Positions 35,235-42,934 are shown, counted from the first letter of the stretch. The stretch is 64,000 bases of DNA from Halorientalis sp. IM1011 (GCF_001989615.1 NZ_CP019067.1:2852001-2916000), one strand, 5' to 3'. Numbers and translations: made by a program. Notes: generated by a model from the letters alone, not told the origin.

Positions 35235-35915
35235 ATGGATCAGACGTTCGTCGACCTGCTGGCGCGGAACGCCGACCACGCCGAGGCGTTCGACGGGCGG
35301 TTCGACGCCGTGCAGGACGCCCAGCACCCCGCCGTCGTCACCGTCTGCTGTTCGGACTCGCGCGTCCTGCAGGACCGTATGTGGGGGAACGACGAACCCG
35401 GTCGGATCTTCACCTGTGGCAACATCGGCAACCGCGTCGTCCAGCGCACCGCGGTCGGCGAGACCGTCTCCGGCGACGTCCTCTACCCCATCGAACACAC
35501 CGGCACCGAGATCGCCGTCGTCGTGGGCCACACGGGCTGTGGCGCCGTCACGGCCACGTACGACGCCCTGACACAGGGCATCTCCGAACCGGACGGGATC
35601 GGTCACTGTCTCGACCTGTTGAAGCCCCACATCGAACCGGGCGTGGATCGCCTGCCCTCGGACCTCTCCCGCCCGAATTCGATCAACCACCTCGTCGAGT
35701 ACAACGTCGACCGGCAGGTCGAATTCCTCCGCGAGAGCGACGACGTCCCCGATTCGCTCAACGTCGTCGGCGTCGTCTACGACTTCCAGGACGTGTACGA
35801 CGGCCGCCGCGGCGAGGTCCACGTGATCAACGTCGACGGCGAGACGGCGGTCGAAACCTTGCGCGCCGACCACCCCGAAATCGCGGACCGCATCGACCGT
35901 CGCTGGGAGTACTGA
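35235..35915 (+). CDS. Beta-class carbonic anhydrase
   Basis: 226 aa from ATG 35235. Zinc-site motifs: VTVCCSDSRVLQDRM (C-x-D-x-R) near residues 36-50 and VVVGHTGCGAVTATYDAL (H-x-x-C) near 94-111. Both Cys, the His and the Asp-Arg dyad are present, so the enzyme should interconvert CO2 and bicarbonate. Cytoplasmic; no signal peptide. Stand-alone gene. Confidence 0.94.
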   Translation: MDQTFVDLLARNADHAEAFDGRFDAVQDAQHPAVVTVCCSDSRVLQDRMWGNDEPGRIFTCGNIGNRVVQRTAVGETVSGDVLYPIEHTGTEIAVVVGHTGCGAVTATYDALTQGISEPDGIGHCLDLLKPHIEPGVDRLPSDLSRPNSINHLVEYNVDRQVEFLRESDDVPDSLNVVGVVYDFQDVYDGRRGEVHVINVDGETAVETLRADHPEIADRIDRRWEY

Positions 35916-35939
35916 GCGCCCACACCGACCGGATCGGGG

Positions 35940-36773
35940 CTATTCGCGAGAATCGTGTTCCTGGTAGATGACGTGCCCGCAGGCCTTGCAGTGGGACGCG
36001 TCCGGATCGTGGTAGGAGAGCCCACACTGCGGGCAGGTCACGTTGACCTTCTCCCGGGAGGTCCACTCCTTGAGAATCTTGCTCGCCTGGCGTGGGATGA
36101 CGATGATCGCCGTCAGGATCGAGGCGACGGTGATCCACCGCCCCGCCGCCGTCGCGGGGATGATGTCGCCGAAGCCGACCGTCGAGAGTGCAACCACCGT
36201 GTAGTAGAATGCGTCCCCGAAGGTGTCCACGCCCGGGTTGGCCGCGACCTCGGCGCTGTAGAAGAGGCCGGCGGAGGCGAACAACAACACGAGGATCGTC
36301 AACAGCAACTTCATCGACCGCAGCGTGTTGTCCGTCACGGTTCCGAAGAAAAACTCCGCGTCCTGCGTGAACCGGTAGAAGCGCAACACCCGGAGGATCC
36401 GGAGCACGCGCAGGAACCCGACGTTGACCGCGAAGAGCGAGGCCGGAAAGGCGACGAGCAACAGCGTCGGCAGGATCGCCAGCAGGTCGATCATCGTGTA
36501 CGTGTTCAGAAACTCCGCGATCCGGTCCCGCGCGCCGTAGAGCCGCAGGACGTACTCGACGAGGAACACGCCCGCGATGGCCACCTCGGCCGACCAGAGC
36601 AGGTCCCCGTACGCGTCGGCCACGGGGTAGGTATCGACTACGAACAGACAGACGAACAGGAAGTTCAGGGCCAGCAGGGCGATATCGATGGTCTTCCCCA
36701 GCGCCGTCCGGTGGTCCAGCAGGTAAAAGCGGACCGTCTGTCTGAACCCCGCTTCGCCCGGTGCGTCGTCCAT
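35940..36773 (-). CDS. Voltage-gated potassium channel with C-terminal zinc ribbon
   Basis: 277 aa. Six membrane helices: the S4 segment VGFLRVLRILRVLRFYRF has Arg at every third or fourth position (voltage sensor), and the pore reads TVVALSTVGFGDIIPA, with filter T-V-G-F-G-D. The cytoplasmic tail carries a zinc ribbon (C-P-Q-C, then C-K-A-C) at about residues 245-265. Ribbons of this kind on Kv-like channels are seen in haloarchaea; whether it gates the channel is unknown. Confidence 0.93.
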   Translation of the reverse strand: MDDAPGEAGFRQTVRFYLLDHRTALGKTIDIALLALNFLFVCLFVVDTYPVADAYGDLLWSAEVAIAGVFLVEYVLRLYGARDRIAEFLNTYTMIDLLAILPTLLLVAFPASLFAVNVGFLRVLRILRVLRFYRFTQDAEFFFGTVTDNTLRSMKLLLTILVLLFASAGLFYSAEVAANPGVDTFGDAFYYTVVALSTVGFGDIIPATAAGRWITVASILTAIIVIPRQASKILKEWTSREKVNVTCPQCGLSYHDPDASHCKACGHVIYQEHDSRE

Positions 36774-36910
36774 ACCCCGCGTTGTACCGGGGTCGTTACA
36801 AAACTGGCCGTCTATCGACTCTCGCGTTGCTCGACCTTGTTCAGGTATCGAACTGATGTAACAGGTTGCGAATTAATTTCCGGTATCCGTTGAACTGGTC
36901 GTCGGTAAAC

Positions 36911-37302
36911 TCACTCTATCAAATCGCTCGGACGGGCGGCACCGTTATCGAGGAGTTCTCCGTCGAAGGTCGCCAACGTAGTGTCGATGTCTTCCGCCAG
37001 GGCGAGAAGGACGCAATCAAGGGTGTAGAGGAGATTCTCCTGTTGGTGACTGTACGCCGATATCTGGTCACTGATCTCCGGCGCGTAGATGTCGACTTCG
37101 GTATAGATGTCGGAAATCACCGCTTCGACCCGCTCTTGCTCTACCTGCTTTTTCTTCGTCATCACTGACCGAATCTCCATCAGATTCAGAATAGACGTGC
37201 AGAAATCGTGGTTCTGGTTCAGAAACTCAGTCGCCACGTCTCCCCGTGCAGGCTCGTCCGTGAGACTCGCGAGGAAAAGTTCGTATCGACGAATACCTTC
37301 AT
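36911..37302 (-). pseudogene. vapC-type PIN-domain toxin, disrupted by a one-base frameshift
   Basis: Translation from ATG 37302 gives MKVFVDTN, the start of a PIN domain with its first catalytic Asp, and then stops early. The rest of the domain continues in the neighbouring frame: LFLASLTDEPARGDVATEF, SILNLMEIRSV, a TLDCVLLALAEDIDTTLATFDG end. The switch lies near 37272-37282 at an AAAA/TTTT run; inserting one base would join the parts exactly. All later PIN acidic residues (Glu in LMEIRS, Asp in TLDC and TFDG) remain. The antitoxin upstream is intact and overlaps by 4 bp. Either the toxin is dead, the shift is read through, or the base call is wrong. Confidence 0.8.
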
Positions 37303-37451
37303 CGACGCTCTCGTACGTCCCGCACCGCCTCGACTGAATCGACCTCGACATCAGCCAGTCGGCCCGATAACACGTCCCCGAGTCTGGCAGACGGGTCGTC
37401 GGACTCGTCACCGGAGTCGACCCAATCCGGCGGCGTCGCATAGCTTCCCAT
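37299..37451 (-). CDS. VapB-like antitoxin paired with the broken PIN toxin
   Basis: 50 aa from ATG 37451: MGSYATPPDWVDSGDESDD, then SARLGDVLSGRLADVEVDSVEAVRDVRERR. This motif-like C-terminus (DVLxGRLADVxVDSVExVRDxRERR) is recurrent in short haloarchaeal proteins that precede PIN toxins. The ATGA overlap with the toxin frame shows the usual coupling. No DNA-binding fold is obvious at this size. Confidence 0.75.
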   Translation of the reverse strand: MGSYATPPDWVDSGDESDDPSARLGDVLSGRLADVEVDSVEAVRDVRERR

Positions 37452-37529
37452 GAGCGTGGGGAGGAACGGTACCCGTATATTCCTTTGGACGACTGGCTCG
37501 GTTCAGGCGACTCGGTTTTTGGTCCGCAC

Positions 37530-37835
37530 TTAACGGGAATCCCGCTGCTCCACTTTGTTCAACTCGATCAACAGCCGGAAGACCGCCTTGACGAGGTTCG
37601 AGTCGACGTCGAACCGTTCGGCGTTCTCGCCGGCCCGATCCATCACGGCCTGTTCTTGCTCCTCGTCGGTCGTCGGGAGGCCCTGTTCGTCCTTGACGGC
37701 CGCGATGGTCTCGGCCACGTAGGTTCGCTGAGCGATCAACTCCACGAGTTCCCGGTCTATGGTCTCGATCTCCTCGCGGAGTTCGTCCAGATTCATCTCG
37801 TCTGTGCGCCGTCGGTCTGTGTCGTTGTCAGCCAT
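37530..37835 (-). CDS. aroQ: Chorismate mutase (AroQ type)
   Basis: 101 aa, all-helical. The AroQ motif runs MNLDELREEIETIDRELVELIAQRTYVAETIAAVKDEQGLP, with the active-site Arg, Lys and Glu at their usual spacing, then AVMDRAGENAERFDVDSNLVKAVFRLLIEL. It converts chorismate to prephenate, the substrate of the TyrA encoded 7 kb away. It overlaps the shikimate kinase gene by 43 bp in the same direction, so the pair is cotranscribed. Confidence 0.92.
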   Translation of the reverse strand: MADNDTDRRRTDEMNLDELREEIETIDRELVELIAQRTYVAETIAAVKDEQGLPTTDEEQEQAVMDRAGENAERFDVDSNLVKAVFRLLIELNKVEQRDSR

Positions 37836-38644
37836 GTGTTACCGTCTCGCTCCGTCCAGATGTCCCGCACTGTCTCTAGCGCGCTGTGCTCTCCGACCGC
37901 GGTGAAACTCGGGCCGGTCCCCGAGAGGGAGACGCCCTCGACGAGCGGCATCGCCTCGACGATCGGTTCCGTCGGGAAATCCAGCGCCGCGCAATAGGCG
38001 AGGCCGTTGACCGTCATCGCCCGCGCGAAGTCGCCGTCGAGGGCGAGGTCGGCCACCAGTTCGGCCATCGGCGCGATCTGCTCGCACCGCTCTACGTCCG
38101 CATCCGCCGAGAACGACCGCTCGGGCGGCGTCCACACCAGCACCGACCAGTCACGCTCCTCTCGGGCCAGCAACTCGTCCTCCGTGTTGTCGGTGACCGT
38201 GACGCCGCCGAGCATGCTCGCGCTCGCGTCGTCGAACGCGCCCGTCACCGTGACGCCGGCGTCCCGGGCGGCCTGCACGCCGATCCGGCAGGCGTCCTCC
38301 CGCGATATCTCCTCGCGAGCGTCGAGGGCCGACAGCGTCGCCAGGACGGTCGCGTTCGCGGCCGCGCTGGAACTCTTCAGCCCGGAGGCCATCGGCACCT
38401 CGCTCTCGGTGCGGACACGGCCGCCCTGTCCGTCGCCGAACCGTTCGACGACCAGTTCGACGCAGCGCTCGATCAATCGTGTGTCCGCGTCGGGTGCGTC
38501 GGCGATTTCGCCTTCGACACCGGCGGTGTCGGTCAACTCGACGGTCGCCGTCGTGTAGGCGTCGATGGCGAACGCCGAGCCCGTCCCGGTCGCGAGCGCG
38601 TTCAACACTGTCCCTGCCGCGGGGGCTCGTGCCCGACCTTCCAT
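37793..38644 (-). CDS. aroK: Archaeal shikimate kinase (GHMP family)
   Basis: 283 aa from ATG 38644. It is of the GHMP type used by archaea, not the bacterial P-loop type. ATP-binding motif: VPMASGLKSSSAAANATVLATL (about residues 84-105). C-terminal GHMP motif: VSLSGTGPSFTAVG (about 245-258). N-terminal: GTVLNALATGTGSAFAID. It phosphorylates shikimate before EPSP synthase. Upstream is the tandem repeat at 38696-38896; downstream it overlaps aroQ. Confidence 0.93.
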   Translation of the reverse strand: MEGRARAPAAGTVLNALATGTGSAFAIDAYTTATVELTDTAGVEGEIADAPDADTRLIERCVELVVERFGDGQGGRVRTESEVPMASGLKSSSAAANATVLATLSALDAREEISREDACRIGVQAARDAGVTVTGAFDDASASMLGGVTVTDNTEDELLAREERDWSVLVWTPPERSFSADADVERCEQIAPMAELVADLALDGDFARAMTVNGLAYCAALDFPTEPIVEAMPLVEGVSLSGTGPSFTAVGEHSALETVRDIWTERDGNTWLTTTQTDGAQTR

Positions 38645-38695
38645 CACCCTCTCCTCTCGTATCTCGGTACTTACCTGTGGTGGTTGCCGGTCGCG

Positions 38696-38896
38696 GTCCG
38701 GCTGAGCAGCGCGAAGCCGGGCTCGGGAGACGAGTGGAACGGGTCTGCCGGTGTCCTCGCGAGCGAAGCGAGCGGGGGCTCGACTGACGAGCAGAGCGAG
38801 TCAGTCGGCGTCCGGCTGAGCAGCGCGAAGCCGGGCTCGGGAGACGAGTGGAACGAGTCTCCCGGTGTCCTCGCGAGCGAAGCGAGCGGGGGCTCG
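38696..38896. repeat. Two near-identical 87-bp tandem repeats between aroK and the next gene
   Basis: Copies at 38696-38782 and 38810-38896 differ at only two positions by eye. They are offset by 114 bp. Each contains GCAGCGCGAAGCCGGGCTC and the palindrome-like word GCGAGCGAAGCGAGC. Similar words (GAGCGAAGCGAG at 38903-38914) continue after copy 2. One reading frame gives a tidy repeated peptide, but its Ser/Glu pattern arises from the repeat and no start is credible. The region is intergenic. Confidence 0.85.
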
Positions 38897-38964
38897 GTAG
38901 TCGAGCGAAGCGAGTCTACCGGTGGTCCGACGGGATTTTGCCCCCGCGCCCGAACACTTCGGGT

Positions 38965-39393
38965 ATGAGCAGTCGTGAGGAAGTCTCCCCACAGACCCTG
39001 CCGATCGAACTCACCGAGGACGGGATCACCGTCGAGTACGCGGACGGACGCGAGGCGTTCTACCGCGGCGTCCCCCAGAAGCGGGAGTCACCGCTCCGAA
39101 CCGCACCCGGCCGGGACGTGCACGTCCTCGTCACCGACGGCAGCGAGCAACAGGGCGTGTTGACCTACGTCAACGACCTGAAGACACACGCCGACATCCT
39201 GCAGGACACCGGCGTCGGCCGCGTGATGCTCGACAAAGACGAGCAGACGACGGTGTTCCCCGGCGTGGCCGTTCGCAACGAGGCCCACCGGGTCGTCGTG
39301 GAGGCCGACCTCGACCGGGCCGACGGCCGCGTGTTCGTCTTCGAGGAGAACCAGATGGGTGAACGGGCGTTCGAAATCGTCGCCGACGCCTGA
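38965..39393 (+). CDS. Conserved haloarchaeal protein (DUF5796-like)
   Basis: 142 aa from ATG 38965. An acidic soluble protein: LPIELTEDGITVEYADGREAFYRGVPQ, HVLVTDGSEQQGVLTYVNDL, TGVGRVMLDKDEQTTVFPGVAVRNEAHRVVVE. This is the recognisable layout of the haloarchaeal DUF5796 family, ~140 aa, function unknown. The upstream open codons come from the tandem repeat and are not used. Convergent with the next gene, with stops adjacent. Confidence 0.75.
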   Translation: MSSREEVSPQTLPIELTEDGITVEYADGREAFYRGVPQKRESPLRTAPGRDVHVLVTDGSEQQGVLTYVNDLKTHADILQDTGVGRVMLDKDEQTTVFPGVAVRNEAHRVVVEADLDRADGRVFVFEENQMGERAFEIVADA

Positions 39394-40386
39394 CTACTCG
39401 ATCCCGTCGGGCAGATCCAGCGGCACGCTCCCCTTCGTGTAGCCCTCGACGCGACCGTCGGGCCAGGCCCGGAAGACGACCGCGGGGCGGTGTCGGACCT
39501 CCGGTTGTTCGTCCAGTAGCGTCTCCCAGTGGTGATCCGCGAACGACGAGCAGTCCACGAACAGGGTCACGCCGCCCTCGTGTTTCGAGAGCTGGCCGCT
39601 GACTTTCGTCTCGGCGGTCTCGCGGATCGACTTGCTCGCCGAACTCGCGGCCCGCTCGGCGGGGGGCTGGGGCCGGGTCACCTCGACGAGGACCCCCTCG
39701 CCGTTCTCGTCGGCCCGGAAGTCGATGAAGTGGCCGGTCGTCACCTCGATCTCGGGGGTGACATCGTAGCCGGCCTCGTGAAGTATCTTGGCGACGGTGA
39801 ACTCGCTCATCGTCGAGCGCATCCGGCCAACGTTGAGATGTTCGCTCGTCCCGAGCTTCGACGCCATCGTGTAGCGGTCCGAGAGCGCGTCGGTCTTCAG
39901 GAACTCCTCGTAAAACCGCAGGGCCTCGTCGGGGTCGGCGTCGGGGAATCCGGCGGCGTGGTCGCGCAGGAACTCGCGGGTGGTGTGTCGGCCGTCCTTC
40001 GAGAGCAGGACGGGCAGGAAAAACCACGAGATGGTCGGGTAGTCGGCCAGCCACGGCGACTCCTCGTGTAACTGGGCGAGCAGTTCGCGTTCGGCCCACT
40101 CCGAAATCCGGTCGGGCACCTCCTCGAAGGTGTGCTTCTCGGTGCGCCAGAGGGCGCTGGGCGTCTCGGTGTTGCCCAGCCAGTAGCCCTGCCCGTTCCA
40201 GAGGAACAGCGCGATATCGCCGTTGTCCATCTCGAACCGGCGGGCCTCGTAGCCCTCGGGTTGCTTGAACCACGGGGTGCTCATCGTCGCGCCGAGGTTC
40301 GCGTCGAGCGGGCCCAGCAGATCCGACCGAACCCGACCCTCGGTCCAGCGTTCGTTCGACACCCGGAACCGGAGCGGCTTCGCCAC
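39394..40386 (-). CDS. Conserved haloarchaeal protein (DUF5784-like)
   Basis: 330 aa from a GTG (40386), MAKPLRFRVSNERWTEGRV. A shorter form from an ATG at 40284 is possible but loses conserved-looking residues. The C-terminal half carries a nuclease-like pattern, DVTPEIEVTTGHFIDFRADENGEGVLVEVTRP, with D, then E-V-x after a hydrophobic strand, reminiscent of PD-(D/E)XK folds but without the Lys. Haloarchaea share this long protein as DUF5784. Function is unknown. Confidence 0.75.
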   Translation of the reverse strand: MAKPLRFRVSNERWTEGRVRSDLLGPLDANLGATMSTPWFKQPEGYEARRFEMDNGDIALFLWNGQGYWLGNTETPSALWRTEKHTFEEVPDRISEWAERELLAQLHEESPWLADYPTISWFFLPVLLSKDGRHTTREFLRDHAAGFPDADPDEALRFYEEFLKTDALSDRYTMASKLGTSEHLNVGRMRSTMSEFTVAKILHEAGYDVTPEIEVTTGHFIDFRADENGEGVLVEVTRPQPPAERAASSASKSIRETAETKVSGQLSKHEGGVTLFVDCSSFADHHWETLLDEQPEVRHRPAVVFRAWPDGRVEGYTKGSVPLDLPDGIE

Positions 40387-40460
40387 ACCGACGCTTGAGT
40401 ATCGAGTGTTTTACGTGTTGCGCGTCGTCGCCGAAGAAAACGAGCGGTTACGACTCCTCG

Positions 40461-40583
40461 TCACGCCGGCACCGCGGTCGGGGACGGGTCGCCCCCGTTG
40501 ATGATCCGTTCCACGACATCACCGATATTCGGTGCCTTCCGGTCTTCGTCGTCGTCTCGCGGGACGTGCGGAGCGATCGGCAT
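40461..40583 (-). CDS. Possible 40-aa acidic mini-protein
   Basis: ATG 40583 opens a short frame: MPIAPHVPRDDDEDRKAPNI then GDVVERIINGGDPSPTAVPA. Codon use is haloarchaeal (GC-rich third positions) and the composition is acidic, unlike the basic shadow frames around it. It stands in the 415-bp space between DUF5784 and vapB, which otherwise holds only a tRNA-Arg fragment. It may be a remnant of a larger gene. Confidence 0.35.
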   Translation of the reverse strand: MPIAPHVPRDDDEDRKAPNIGDVVERIINGGDPSPTAVPA

Positions 40584-40679
40584 GGGAGTCGCACCCCATC
40601 AAAGGTCGGTTCTCCGCCCGAAAAACACTTGTGCTGGATATGGGCTGGCGGTAGAACTGTTTGACGCCTCCAACGACCC

Positions 40680-40700
40680 GGGCGCTGCAGGCTTGAATCC
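40680..40700 (-). repeat. tRNA-Arg 3'-end fragment
   Basis: GGGCGCTGCAGG (40680-40691) plus a variant T-loop (CTTGAATCC) matches the 3' end of the tRNA-Arg at 54501-54575. It lies 100 bp upstream of vapB and suggests an older attachment site or displaced tail copy, marking the outer edge of the island. Confidence 0.6.
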
Positions 40701-40801
40701 GATGACCGAACGAACCCACCTCTAGGACGTGATACGGCCGAATTCAGGGAATGTGAAGTGCACCGAAAGACACAGTAATCTGTGTTTCCATAGATTCCTA
40801 T

Positions 40802-41032
40802 ATGCCGACTATCACGGTCAACGTGGACGATGATCTCAAAGAGCGCATGGAGAACCATCCCGAAATCAACTGGAGTGAGGTCACGCGGCAGGCCATCCAG
40901 GAGAAAATCGACGCGCTCGAAGTGATGGACGAACTCACTAGCGAGAGCGAACTCACCGAGAGCGATGTGCAGGAGATCGCGGACAAAATCAACGAGAGTG
41001 GACGGAAGCGTGTCGACGAAGAATCGGACTGA
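40802..41032 (+). CDS. VapB-like antitoxin with ribbon-helix-helix start
   Basis: 76 aa: MPTITVNVDDDLKERMENHP, then EINWSEVTRQAIQEKIDALEVMDEL and an acidic tail. The strand-helix-helix start with I-T-V-x-V-D-D-D-L is typical of haloarchaeal VapB-type RHH antitoxins, which bind their own promoter. It is 8 nt before the toxin gene. The ATG sits at the end of an AT-rich promoter. Confidence 0.85.
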   Translation: MPTITVNVDDDLKERMENHPEINWSEVTRQAIQEKIDALEVMDELTSESELTESDVQEIADKINESGRKRVDEESD

Positions 41033-41040
41033 GCGTCACG

Positions 41041-41457
41041 ATGAAGCTGGTAATCGACGCCAACGTCGTCATCTCGGCACTCATCGCCGATTCAAAAACA
41101 CGAGAACTCATCGTCACACTCGAACCCGAACTTCTGACGCCCGCGTTCGTGCACGACGAGGTCGAGAACTACGAAGACCTGATCGTAGAGAAGTCCGGGA
41201 TGGAACCAGACCGAGTGGCACAGTTCATCGACCTTCTGTTCCAGTATATCGAAGTCGTGCCTGCCGACGATTTCTATCCGGCTATCGATAGGGCAAAAGA
41301 GGCGATCAACGATACCGATCCCGACGATGTACTGTATCTGGCATGTGCGATAGCCAGGGACGCGGCCATCTGGAGTGACGACTCCGACTTCGACGAACAG
41401 GATCTAGTCGAGACGTACTCGACGAGTGATGTCATCGACTCGTTCGACACGCTCTGA
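41041..41457 (+). CDS. VapC-type PIN-domain toxin
   Basis: 138 aa. MKLVIDANVVISALIADSK holds the first catalytic Asp, LTPAFVHDEVENYEDL the Glu, and DTDPDDVLYLACAIARDAAIWSDDSDF the later Asp residues. It is an intact PIN ribonuclease, the usual toxin of VapBC. It lies between tRNA-Arg fragments at 40680 and 41595, so it was probably acquired at the tRNA and may stabilise the island. Contrast with the broken pair at 36911-37451. Confidence 0.88.
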   Translation: MKLVIDANVVISALIADSKTRELIVTLEPELLTPAFVHDEVENYEDLIVEKSGMEPDRVAQFIDLLFQYIEVVPADDFYPAIDRAKEAINDTDPDDVLYLACAIARDAAIWSDDSDFDEQDLVETYSTSDVIDSFDTL

Positions 41458-41594
41458 CTCACTGTGGGATTAATTCACCAATAGTCCGGATGTCCGCGAA
41501 TTTTTGCAGACACGATCTACCTATCAAACAACGCGGCTACGTACAGTTTGAGGATTCCTACGGCTTTGCCGGGCGATTCCCGCCCTCGAAGAAG

Positions 41595-41717
41595 TGGGCG
41601 CTGCAGGATTGTGAACTACGTGGAGACGGTCGCCCTCGCCCTGCTCGGGCGCTGCGTCTCCCCTCGTTCAAATCCTTCGCGGCCACATTGCTGCCGCTCA
41701 CGGTTCGTTCGCGGCAG
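41595..41717 (-). repeat. Displaced tRNA-Arg tail element: mirrored T-arms with core B
   Basis: A copy of the tRNA-Arg end (TGGGCGCTGCAGGATT, 41595-41610, then GTGAAC) is followed by a core containing GAGACGGTCG and CGCTGCG (as in core B of the other two tRNAs). Then come an inverted T-arm (TTCAAATCC, 41667-41675) and a perfect 10-bp hairpin (TTGCTGCCGC at 41689-41698 with GCGGCAGCAA at 41711-41720) that runs into the att site. Before provirus insertion this array would have followed the tRNA-Arg 3' end directly. Confidence 0.75.
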
Positions 41718-41735
41718 CAAGATGGGCGCTGCAGG
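41718..41735. other. attL of the provirus
   Basis: CAAGATGGGCGCTGCAGG, identical to 54496-54513. It corresponds to the acceptor strand, part of the T-arm and four trailer bases of tRNA-Arg. A further GC(A) match extends the repeat with one mismatch on the outer side. Confidence 0.85.
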
Positions 41736-41782
41736 GACGGAGCGGCCTTCTAGCGTGCGTTACGTCGGTCTCCACTTGTGTG

Positions 41783-42829
41783 TTAGGAGTCATTGATGAA
41801 TTTCCAGCGTCGATCTGCTTTCTCACGTTCGTTCGCTCGGTCGTAGTGCATATCCAGGACCTCCTCGGAGCAGTCGAGCCGGTCCGCGACCACTCCTCGG
41901 GGCACACCGTCGTGCCGGTACTTCGTCACCCGGCCCTTCCGCACGTCGTGGGGAGAGCGAGCCGACGGGCACTTCGTCATCCCGACGTACTTCGTGTATT
42001 CGCAAGTCTCCGGGTCCTCGTCGTGCGGACACTCCTCACCGACGAAACACGGGCGCGTCCACCGATAGAACGCGTTCCGGATGCACGTCGGTGAGATTCG
42101 CCCGTGTTCCGTCGTCACGAGGGGCCGGCGGCCGTTGTCGTCGACCACATCTTTCCGGGGACCGTCGATGTAATCACCCAACACTGTCGCGACTCGCCGG
42201 CTAATTCGGTTGTAGCGCTCTCCCTTGTCGTCGTTCTTCAATGGGGTCCCGGTACCGGGCCGGTGCCGGTAGGTCAAGCCCGGTTCCGAGCCCTCTAACT
42301 CAACGTCGCCCAGGTCGAGCGCCCGGATACCGCCGAGTCTCGCTCCGGTGTGCCACACCAGAACCCAGACGACGTGATCTCGACTCGCGTACTGGTAGCT
42401 GTCGAGATAATCGAGGATCGGCGTCACCCGCTCCGGGGGCAGCCACGAATCGGATATCTGTTCGTTCCGACTGAGAGAGGGCAGTTGGACGCGCTCATAC
42501 AGGTCCTCCGGCACGGCCTCGATGGACGCGCAGGTACGGAGGAATGCGCGGACCGTCGAGAGAGCCGTGTGTAAGGTTCGCGGCGCGATCTCGTCGTTAC
42601 CTTTCGAGTATCCACCGTCACGACGCCACCGGCGGAACTCGTAGATATCCCGGCCCGTCAGTTCGTCCATCGAGTCGATACCGCCTTCCTCGCGGCACCA
42701 CTCGACCCAGGCCCGGAGATGGCTCCGGTGGCTGGTTTCCGTCCACTCGGCGGAGGTATCCTGCAGCTTGTCAAGGTGAAGCTCGACGGCCTCCTTCGGA
42801 GGAATCGGAATCAGGTCGTCGTCACTCAT
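41783..42829 (-). CDS. int: Provirus tyrosine integrase (SNJ2/XerD type)
   Basis: 348 aa from ATG 42829. An N-terminal SAM-like core-binding domain (to ~120) is followed by the catalytic domain. The Arg lies in WHTGARLGGIRALDL, a Lys in TPLKNDDKGERYNRISRRV, the H-x-x-R in SPHDVRKGRV and the nucleophile Tyr in DMHYDRANEREKADRRW. A Cys group (CPHDEDPETC..CPSARS) before H-x-x-R is typical of haloarchaeal integrases. The ATG overlaps the stop of the zinc-ribbon gene (ATGA), so expression is coupled. It acts at the tRNA-Arg att sites. Confidence 0.93.
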   Translation of the reverse strand: MSDDDLIPIPPKEAVELHLDKLQDTSAEWTETSHRSHLRAWVEWCREEGGIDSMDELTGRDIYEFRRWRRDGGYSKGNDEIAPRTLHTALSTVRAFLRTCASIEAVPEDLYERVQLPSLSRNEQISDSWLPPERVTPILDYLDSYQYASRDHVVWVLVWHTGARLGGIRALDLGDVELEGSEPGLTYRHRPGTGTPLKNDDKGERYNRISRRVATVLGDYIDGPRKDVVDDNGRRPLVTTEHGRISPTCIRNAFYRWTRPCFVGEECPHDEDPETCEYTKYVGMTKCPSARSPHDVRKGRVTKYRHDGVPRGVVADRLDCSEEVLDMHYDRANEREKADRRWKFINDS

Positions 42830-42933
42830 GCGCGACCTCCGCCGCACTTGCTCCAGCCGCACCGGTGGCAGAACGGGCACCCGCCCTCAGGGACGATATC
42901 GGGGTTCCCGCAATCAGGGCAGCACTCGGGCAT
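42826..42933 (-). CDS. 35-aa zinc-ribbon mini-protein coupled to the integrase
   Basis: Translation from ATG 42933: MPECCPDCGNPDIVPEGG, then CPFCHRCGWSKCGGGRA. Three or four C-x-x-C-type pairs (CPDC, CPFC, CGWSKC) make a compact zinc site. Its stop overlaps the integrase ATG by 3 bases. In SNJ2-type viruses two small genes are co-transcribed with the integrase and influence excision. This could be one of them, by position. Confidence 0.7.
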   Translation of the reverse strand: MPECCPDCGNPDIVPEGGCPFCHRCGWSKCGGGRA

Positions 42934-42934
42934 C

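Noticed and set aside
38479-38968. Frames through the 87-bp tandem repeats
   Set aside because: They encode the repeat in two frames without a start context; the real genes are aroK and the DUF5796-like protein.
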